This document shows positions 57,984-64,000 of a DNA stretch of 64,000 nucleotides, in pieces. The notes under the pieces were generated by a model. The model was given only the letters and a program-made list of their open reading frames with translations. It did no database searches and was not told the DNA's origin. This DNA comes from Rothia koreensis. Lineage in GTDB: Bacteria; Actinomycetota; Actinomycetes; Actinomycetales; Micrococcaceae. A program made the position numbers and the translations under genes. Where the stretch lies: positions 19,586-83,585 of the forward strand of contig NZ_NOIQ01000008.1 of NCBI RefSeq assembly GCF_004136575.1, given 5' to 3'. The first letter of the stretch is position 1; each line of letters begins with the position of its first letter.

Positions 57984-60758
57984 GTGACTTCCGCCCCCGA
58001 GACAACGCCCGACGAGGAGGCCACCGTGGCCGATCACACCCCCGAACCTGCCGATCCCGCCGAGAACGCGGGGGAGCGCAAACGACTCCTGCTGATCGAC
58101 GGCCACTCGATGGCCTTCCGGGCGTTCTTTGCGGTGCCCGCAGACCGCTTCACGAACTCCGAGGGTCAGCACACCAACGCGATCCACGGATTCACGTCCA
58201 TGCTGCTGACGATGGTGCGCCAGTTGCAGCCGACGCACATCGCCGTGGCCTTCGACTTGAGCGGGCCCACCTTCCGCTCGGAGGAGTACACCGAATACAA
58301 GGGCGGCCGTGCGGAGACTCCGGAGGAGTTCTCCGGGCAGATCGAGTACATCCAGAAGGTGCTCGAAACCCTGAACATCCCGTGGATCACGGTCGAGGGA
58401 TTCGAAGCCGACGACATCATCGCCACCGGATCCATGCTGGCCGAACAGGCAGGGGCCGACACGGTGGTCGTCTCGGGGGACAGGGACGCGTTCCAGCTGA
58501 TTTCGGAGAACACCCACGTGCTGTACCCGACCAAGGGCATCTCCGAGATTCCGCCCAGAACGGCCTCGGACATCGAGGAAAAGTACGGCGTCGGCCCCGA
58601 CCGGTATCGCCACGTGGCCGCTCTGGTCGGGGAATCCGCGGACAACTTGCCGGGCGTTCCCAAGGTCGGGCCCAAGACGGCCGCGAAGTGGATCAATCAG
58701 TACGGCGACCTCCAAGGCGTCATCGACCACGCGGACGACATCGGCGGCAAGGTCGGCGAGAACCTCCGGGCGCATCTCGACGACGTCCGCCGCAACTTCC
58801 GTCTCAACGAGCTCAAACGCGACATCGAATTGCCTCTGAGCTTCGCACAGATGGAGCGGAACGAACCCGACCTCGAAGCGATGGACAAGCTCTTCGACGA
58901 ACTCGAGTTCAACCGGATTCGGGAACGGGTCCGGGCGGACCTCGTCGAAACCGAGCCTGAGCCCGAGATCGAGATTCCCGAGCGCCGCGACATCGTCACC
59001 CCGGACGACCTCAAGAACCTGTTGGGAAGCAAAGGAACCGCAGTCGCCCTCACGCTGGAGACCGACTACCGGGCGGGCGACGTCGTTTTTCTCGCGACGC
59101 GTGAGGCCGTCGGATCGGTCCGTCTCGAGCAGGCCGACTCCGACCTGTCCGGTGCCCTCGCCGACGCATTGAAGGACCGTGGCGACGACCTGCTGGTCTC
59201 CCACCTGAAGGAGCTCGTACGGTCCCTGCGGGAGGTCGGCTACGAGCTGCCCGATACCGGACGCGATCTGGCCCTCGAAGCTTTCGTCCTGCGTCCCGGA
59301 GCGCGCGGGTACAGCCCCCAGGAACTCGCGGCGGAATTCACGACGTACGACTTCGGTGCGAAGCCCAAGAAACCGACCGCCGCAGCCCTCAAGAAGGAAT
59401 CCGACGAGGTGCGGGAGAAGAACACCGCGGCCGACCTGGACAGGTTCGCGGCTTCGGCTTGGCTCATGCACGACGTCGCCGAGGCCGTCTCGGCCCGCCT
59501 GGCCGAGCACGAATGGGCCACCACGATTCTCAAGGACATCGAAGTTCCCCTCACGCACGTGCTCCTGGCGATGGAGACCAACGGCATCGCGATGGACGTG
59601 CAGGAGCTCGACACCCTCCAGGACGCTTTCCAGGCCGAAATCGATACCGCGCAACGCAACGCGGACCAGGTGGTCGGAGAGGCCGTGAAACTGTCCTCGC
59701 CGAAGCAGTTGCAGACCGTCCTGTTCGAAACGCTGGACCTGCCCAAGACCCGCAAGATCTCCTCGGGCTACACCACGGACGCCTCGTCCCTCCAGGAGCT
59801 CATGACCAAGCTCGAACCCGGGACCAAGGGGCACGACTTCATGGGCTACCTGTTGCGGTACCGGGAGTTCAGCAAGCTTCAGCAATTCGTGACGGGACTC
59901 AAGGACGCGACGACGGCGTCCAACCGGGTGCACACGACCTTCGGGCAGACGACGGCAGCCACGGGCCGCCTCTCGTCCATCAACCCGAACCTTCAGAACA
60001 TCCCTGTTCGGACGTCGGAAGGAAAACGGATCCGCAATTCCTTTGTCTGCGGACCGGGCTACCAGACGCTCCTGACCGCGGACTACTCGCAGATCGAGAT
60101 GCGGATCATGGCTCACCTCTCCCAAGACGAGGGCCTGATCGAGGCCTACGAATCGGGGGAGGACCTCCACCGGTTCGTGGGCTCGCAGGTCTTCGGCGTG
60201 GACCCGGAGGACGTGACCTCCGAAATGCGCGCCAAGGTCAAGGCCATGAGCTACGGGCTCGCCTACGGGCTGTCCAGCTACGGCCTGTCCAAGCAACTGA
60301 ACATCTCGGTCGATGAAGCCCGCGGCCTGATGAGCAACTACTTCAAACGTTTCGGTGCCGTGCGCACCTACCTGCGGGAAGTCGTGGACGAGGCGAAGAA
60401 GGTCGGCTACACCGAGACGATGTTCGGCCGGCGTCGCTACCTTCCGGACCTTGACTCCTCGAACCGGCAGGTCCGCGACAACGCCGAACGCGCCGCTCTG
60501 AACGCGCCCATCCAGGGGTCGGCCGCCGACATCATCAAGATCGCGATGCTCGGCGTCCATCGTCGGTTGCAGGAGGAGAAGCTCGAAACCCGCATGGTCC
60601 TCCAGATCCACGACGAACTCATCCTGGAAGTCGCCGAGGGGGAGTACGACGCCGCCGAAGCCATCCTGCGCGAAGAGATGTCCACCGCCGTCAAACTTCG
60701 CGTCCCGCTCGAAGTCCAGGTCGGCCACGGCCGCTCCTGGAACGACGCCGCCCACTGA
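57984..60758 (+). CDS. polA: DNA polymerase I
   Basis: GTG 57984; 924 residues. The 5'-3' exonuclease is in the first ~340 (LLIDGHSMAFRAFFA; GFEADDIIATG; SGDRDAFQLI). Residues ~350-540 are a 3'-5' exonuclease-like domain without the DxE metal residues, as usual in actinobacteria. The polymerase domain has motif A DYSQIEMR at 700, motif B around KAMSYGLAYGLSSYGLSKQL and motif C QIHDELILEV near 874-883. It fills repair gaps and removes primers. Confidence 0.97.
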   Translation: MTSAPETTPDEEATVADHTPEPADPAENAGERKRLLLIDGHSMAFRAFFAVPADRFTNSEGQHTNAIHGFTSMLLTMVRQLQPTHIAVAFDLSGPTFRSEEYTEYKGGRAETPEEFSGQIEYIQKVLETLNIPWITVEGFEADDIIATGSMLAEQAGADTVVVSGDRDAFQLISENTHVLYPTKGISEIPPRTASDIEEKYGVGPDRYRHVAALVGESADNLPGVPKVGPKTAAKWINQYGDLQGVIDHADDIGGKVGENLRAHLDDVRRNFRLNELKRDIELPLSFAQMERNEPDLEAMDKLFDELEFNRIRERVRADLVETEPEPEIEIPERRDIVTPDDLKNLLGSKGTAVALTLETDYRAGDVVFLATREAVGSVRLEQADSDLSGALADALKDRGDDLLVSHLKELVRSLREVGYELPDTGRDLALEAFVLRPGARGYSPQELAAEFTTYDFGAKPKKPTAAALKKESDEVREKNTAADLDRFAASAWLMHDVAEAVSARLAEHEWATTILKDIEVPLTHVLLAMETNGIAMDVQELDTLQDAFQAEIDTAQRNADQVVGEAVKLSSPKQLQTVLFETLDLPKTRKISSGYTTDASSLQELMTKLEPGTKGHDFMGYLLRYREFSKLQQFVTGLKDATTASNRVHTTFGQTTAATGRLSSINPNLQNIPVRTSEGKRIRNSFVCGPGYQTLLTADYSQIEMRIMAHLSQDEGLIEAYESGEDLHRFVGSQVFGVDPEDVTSEMRAKVKAMSYGLAYGLSSYGLSKQLNISVDEARGLMSNYFKRFGAVRTYLREVVDEAKKVGYTETMFGRRRYLPDLDSSNRQVRDNAERAALNAPIQGSAADIIKIAMLGVHRRLQEEKLETRMVLQIHDELILEVAEGEYDAAEAILREEMSTAVKLRVPLEVQVGHGRSWNDAAH

Positions 60759-60777
60759 CCGCTACGAGACAGGAATC

Positions 60778-62136
60778 ATGAGGAACCACATGTCCCTGAA
60801 ACCGTTTGAGCTGAGGACCATCGTCGATGGCGATGGGAAAGCCACCGACGAGTACCGACGTTTCTACGCCCGCGTCGAACGCGGATTCCATGAAAAGCCC
60901 GGAACGCCTGAGGTGCAGGACTATGTGGCCGGGCTGTACCAGGACGCCGGGTTCGTGCACCGCGGGTTCGTGGAGACCGAGGACGCTCCCGAATGGGCCG
61001 GTGAATCGTCCCAGCCGGTCGCCACGATCGTGGGTTTCCCCCGGCGTATGGAAGTTGGCGAGAAAGCGGTGGGCCTCTGGGCGATTTCGGAGGTCGGGGT
61101 GTCGTCCTCCCACCGGCGTCGTGGGCTGTTGCGCACCATGATGACCAACGAACTGACCGAGGCACAGCGTGACGGCTACGGGCTCGCGGGACTCACCGTG
61201 TCCGAGGGCGGAATCTACGGTCGGTTCGGATTCGGCGTCGCGACGCGTGTGGGTACCTACGAACTCGATCTCCGGCGTCGCCCGCGCATCCTGCCCGGCG
61301 TCATGGAATCGACGGGCGCTGCTTCCGGCCGGGTCGTTGAGGCGGACCCGCAACGAATGCTGGATCTGGCCGAAGACATCTGTGCGCAGTCCGACGCCGG
61401 CCGCGCGGGCAAGATCAACCGGCTCAGGGGGCATATCCGGAACTTTTTGGGGCAAACCAGTCTCGACAAGGATTCCCTCGATCCGGTCCGGGGCAGGGAG
61501 GCGTTCGTCTACGTCGGGCACTCTGGGCCCGAAGGGTATATGACCCTGGACCACGAGGGAATGGACTCGGACCCGTGGAAGGCCAAGATCATCGACGTCC
61601 AAGCCGTCACACCGGCTGCGTGGGTCGGCCTGTGGAACCACCTGTTCAGTGTGGACCTGCTGGAGCTGGTCGAGTTCAAGGATGCCCCGGGTTTGGCCCT
61701 GTCCTCGATCCTCGAGAACCCTCGTGCGGTGACGGCCAACCGGGAAGCCGACCTCATCTGGACCCGGATCCTCGATGTCGTGTCCGTTCTCGAATCACGG
61801 CGGTACCCGCATGACGGAGACATCGTCCTCCTGGTCGACGACCCCATGGGCCTGGTGACTGGGGCCTACGCGATGCACATCGAACAGGGCACGGCGACCG
61901 TCACGCCGTCGTCCGACGTGTCCGGAACACAAGATCGCGGGGATCGGGCCAGGGACGACGTCGCCCTCGCGCCCAACGCGCCGCGCGTGCGCTTTCCAGT
62001 CGACCGATTGGCCACCGCAGTGTTCCGTGGGTGCGAGATCGAAACGAGGCTCGGCGTCGTGGTCGGCGACGGGGCCGAGGAGGCCGCCCAAATTTTCGCT
62101 GTGAACCGCGAACCGTACTGCGATTTCGAGTTCTGA
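60778..62136 (+). CDS. Eis-like GNAT N-acetyltransferase
   Basis: The 452-residue protein has the acetyl-CoA loop (EVGVSSSHRRRGLLRTMMTN) in the N-terminal GNAT domain, GGIYGRFGFGVAT, and a C-terminal region ending in CDFEF, where Eis proteins use the terminal carboxylate. ATG 60778 or 60790 may be the start. Eis enzymes acetylate many amines including aminoglycosides; the substrate here is unknown. Confidence 0.82.
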   Translation: MRNHMSLKPFELRTIVDGDGKATDEYRRFYARVERGFHEKPGTPEVQDYVAGLYQDAGFVHRGFVETEDAPEWAGESSQPVATIVGFPRRMEVGEKAVGLWAISEVGVSSSHRRRGLLRTMMTNELTEAQRDGYGLAGLTVSEGGIYGRFGFGVATRVGTYELDLRRRPRILPGVMESTGAASGRVVEADPQRMLDLAEDICAQSDAGRAGKINRLRGHIRNFLGQTSLDKDSLDPVRGREAFVYVGHSGPEGYMTLDHEGMDSDPWKAKIIDVQAVTPAAWVGLWNHLFSVDLLELVEFKDAPGLALSSILENPRAVTANREADLIWTRILDVVSVLESRRYPHDGDIVLLVDDPMGLVTGAYAMHIEQGTATVTPSSDVSGTQDRGDRARDDVALAPNAPRVRFPVDRLATAVFRGCEIETRLGVVVGDGAEEAAQIFAVNREPYCDFEF

Positions 62137-62234
62137 ACGCGAGTCCTTCGTCCAGCACATTGCGCGAAGGACGTGAGGTGTGACGAATTACCCTTTCGAA
62201 GGGCATGAAACCGCGCATGACGGGCATCTGTGCG

Positions 62235-62263
62235 TTGACCGGACTTGCATCAGCCCATAGACT
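62235..62263 (+). promoter_or_regulatory. Promoter of rpsA
   Basis: TTGACC (62235-62240) and TAGACT (62258-62263) are separated by 17 nt. The leader to ATG 62381 is about 110 nt and could hold regulatory structure; GGCTTCGCGAAGC-type pairing (GCTTCGCGAAGC near 62301-62312) is palindromic. Confidence 0.65.
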
Positions 62264-62380
62264 GAGTGGGCGCATCATCTGCGCACAGTCCAATAAATGT
62301 TCGGCTTCGCGAAGCAACCGTCACAGGACGCGGTGGAGCCGACCGAGTAAGCAAACTATCCACATCGGAGCCCCTACTAC

Positions 62381-63874
62381 ATGACCACCAACACCCCGCA
62401 GGTCGCGATCAACGACATCGGAACCGAAGACGAGTTCCTCAAGGCCGTTGACGAGACCATCAAATACTTCAACGACGGCGACCTTGTTTCTGGCGAAGTT
62501 GTCAAGGTCGACCGCGACGAAGTTCTGCTGGATATCGGGTACAAGACCGAAGGCGTCATCCCGTCCCGCGAACTTTCCATCAAGCACGACGTCGATCCCG
62601 GTGAAGTTGTTGCCGTTGGTGATGAGGTTGAGGCTCTCGTCCTGACCAAGGAGGACAAGGAAGGCCGCCTGATCCTGTCCAAGAAGCGCGCTCAGTACGA
62701 GCGTGCCTGGGGCGACATCGAGAAGGTCAAGGAAGAAGACGGCGTCGTCACCGGTACCGTCATCGAGGTCGTCAAGGGCGGTCTCATCCTCGACATCGGT
62801 CTCCGCGGCTTCCTGCCCGCATCCCTCGTCGAAATGCGCCGTGTGCGCGACCTGGCTCCGTACATCGGCCAGGAGATCGAGGCCAAGATCATCGAGCTGG
62901 ACAAGAACCGCAACAACGTGGTGCTGTCCCGCCGTGCATGGCTCGAGCAGACCCAGTCCGAGGTTCGTTCCTCCTTCCTCAACAAGCTGGAGAAGGGACA
63001 GGTCCGCACGGGCGTTGTCTCCTCCATCGTCAACTTCGGTGCCTTCGTGGACCTGGGCGGCGTGGACGGACTGGTTCACGTCTCCGAGCTGTCCTGGAAG
63101 CACATCGACCACCCGTCCGAGGTCGTCGAGGTCGGCCAGGAAGTCACCGTCGAGGTTCTCGAGGTGGATCTGGACCGCGAGCGTGTTTCGCTGTCCCTCA
63201 AGGCGACTCAGGAAGATCCGTGGCAGACCTTCGCGCGCACTCACGCGCTGGGTCAGGTTGTCCCCGGCAAGGTCACCAAGCTGGTTCCCTTCGGTGCGTT
63301 CGTTCGCGTCGAGGACGGCATCGAGGGCCTCGTCCACATCTCCGAGCTGGCCGTTCGCCACGTTGACCTGGCCGAGCAGGTCGTCTCCGTGGGTGACGAG
63401 CTCTTCGTCAAGGTCATCGACATCGACCTGGACCGCCGCCGTATCTCGCTGTCCCTCAAGCAGGCCAACGAGGGCGTGGACCCGGACGGTTCCGAGTTCG
63501 ACCCGGCCATGTACGGCATGGCCGCCGAGTACGACGAGCAGGGCAACTACAAGTACCCCGAGGGCTTCGACCCCGAGACCAACGAATGGCTCGAGGGCTA
63601 CGAGGCCCAGCGCGCCGCCTGGGAGCAGCAGTACGCCGACGCCCAGGCCCGCTGGGAGGCCCACAAGGAGCAGGTCCGCAAGGCCCTGGCCGAGGATGCC
63701 GACGCCGCCGCCACCGCAGCGACCGGTTCGTCCTCCTCTTCCTCCTCCGCTCCGTCCAACGCGGCCCCCGCGCCGTCGAGCTACTCCTCCGAGGTCCCGG
63801 CGTCCGATTCCGGCACGCTGGCTTCCGACGAGGCCCTGGCCGCCCTGCGCGAGAAGCTCACCGGCAACAACTGA
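62381..63874 (+). CDS. rpsA: 30S ribosomal protein S1
   Basis: Four S1 RNA-binding domains in 497 residues: GDLVSGEVVKVDRDEVLLDI (~33), GVVTGTVIEVVKGGLILDIG (~118), GQVRTGVVSSIVNFGAFVDL (~206) and GQVVPGKVTKLVPFGAFVRV (~291). The C-terminal ~120 residues are acidic then Ser/Ala-rich. Codon use is strongly biased (GTC, CTG, AAG), as expected for a highly expressed gene. It holds mRNA on the ribosome. Confidence 0.97.
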   Translation: MTTNTPQVAINDIGTEDEFLKAVDETIKYFNDGDLVSGEVVKVDRDEVLLDIGYKTEGVIPSRELSIKHDVDPGEVVAVGDEVEALVLTKEDKEGRLILSKKRAQYERAWGDIEKVKEEDGVVTGTVIEVVKGGLILDIGLRGFLPASLVEMRRVRDLAPYIGQEIEAKIIELDKNRNNVVLSRRAWLEQTQSEVRSSFLNKLEKGQVRTGVVSSIVNFGAFVDLGGVDGLVHVSELSWKHIDHPSEVVEVGQEVTVEVLEVDLDRERVSLSLKATQEDPWQTFARTHALGQVVPGKVTKLVPFGAFVRVEDGIEGLVHISELAVRHVDLAEQVVSVGDELFVKVIDIDLDRRRISLSLKQANEGVDPDGSEFDPAMYGMAAEYDEQGNYKYPEGFDPETNEWLEGYEAQRAAWEQQYADAQARWEAHKEQVRKALAEDADAAATAATGSSSSSSSAPSNAAPAPSSYSSEVPASDSGTLASDEALAALREKLTGNN

Positions 63875-63932
63875 TCGGTTGCCGGAGCCGCCCGCGACGT
63901 GACCGAGTCGCACCGCGGGTGAACGCTTGAAC

Positions 63933-63969
63933 GAAAGGCCCCTCATCGTTGATCGATGAGGGGCCTTTC
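63933..63969 (+). terminator. Terminator of rpsA
   Basis: GAAAGGCCCCTCATCG pairs over 16 bp with CGATGAGGGGCCTTTC around TTGAT; the T-rich 3' part of the stem gives the usual shape. It is symmetrical and may act in both directions. Confidence 0.8.
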
Positions 63970-64000
63970 GCGTGTCCGGGGGCGGGGGTGCGTTCGATGG

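Noticed and set aside
57672..60755. 1027-codon reverse frame
   Set aside because: It is the complement of polA; long open antisense frames are common opposite GC-rich genes.
62321..63946. 541-codon reverse frame
   Set aside because: It is antisense to rpsA with a Gly/Leu/Val/Asp bias that mirrors rpsA codons.

Overview
The window is high-GC actinobacterial DNA holding the larger part of an integrated siphovirus-type prophage (about 1-39352) followed by host chromosome. The host side carries rpsA, an actinobacterial polA without visible proofreading residues, an ANTAR response regulator, an Eis-like acetyltransferase, a LytR-CpsA-Psr protein and a DUF3311/SSS transporter pair. This suggests an order such as Micrococcales, possibly Micrococcaceae; the genus cannot be fixed from sequence reading alone.

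Prophage, left to right. The left end, with integrase and repressor, lies outside the window. 1-2.2 kb: BRO-type antirepressor, excisionase-like HTH genes and a tandem noncoding hairpin repeat. 2.2-13.7 kb: a tightly overlapping early operon with ERF annealing protein, HNH proteins, an orphan C5 DNA methyltransferase, a replication initiator with iteron-like repeats inside its gene, SSB and a RusA-like resolvase. 13.7-14.3 kb: a short reverse-strand cassette (HTH plus two membrane peptides) behind a good TTGACA/TAAACT promoter. 14.3-14.65 kb: an apparently noncoding stretch packed with consecutive stem-loops, including a tRNA-like element. 14.7-16.5 kb: small genes, two HNH genes and a noncoding gap with two perfect DnaA boxes. 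16.5-25.5 kb: terminase, portal, MuF-like protein, scaffold, capsid, connectors, major tail protein and tail chaperones. 25.5-37.9 kb: tape measure (with metzincin-like and lytic transglycosylase domains), tail proteins, an SGNH-hydrolase tail protein and the lysis genes. 37.9-39.35 kb: terminators, a reverse-strand membrane-anchored protein, repeat sites and attR, a copy of a tRNA 3' end.

The most striking feature is in the virion genes. Three genes carry programmed -1 frameshift signals: the tail chaperone pair (usual for such phages), but also the major capsid and major tail proteins. The last two have a slippery heptamer directly before the stop and a stem-loop 6-8 nt downstream. The short extensions they would add share a TPG...FPG...P pattern, so a fraction of capsid and tail subunits may carry related C-terminal tags.

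Host part. 39.5-46.6 kb: glycosyltransferase, ASCH protein, amidohydrolase, Na+ symporter with its small partner, LCP protein, ZIP transporter. 46.7-54.5 kb looks like a decaying island: a halocin-C8-like candidate bacteriocin with a small membrane protein, remnants of a resolvase, an NmrA-type protein, a RES protein and a DUF2726 protein, a candidate amphipathic peptide, an HD protein, a DUF418-like protein, a macrolide-phosphotransferase-like kinase and a Tat-exported protein. 54.5-64 kb: a lipoprotein nuclease with excalibur domain, an SRPBCC protein, an array of about ten copies of a 19-20 bp motif with a 30-31 bp period, then the housekeeping block ANTAR regulator - polA - eis-like - rpsA.
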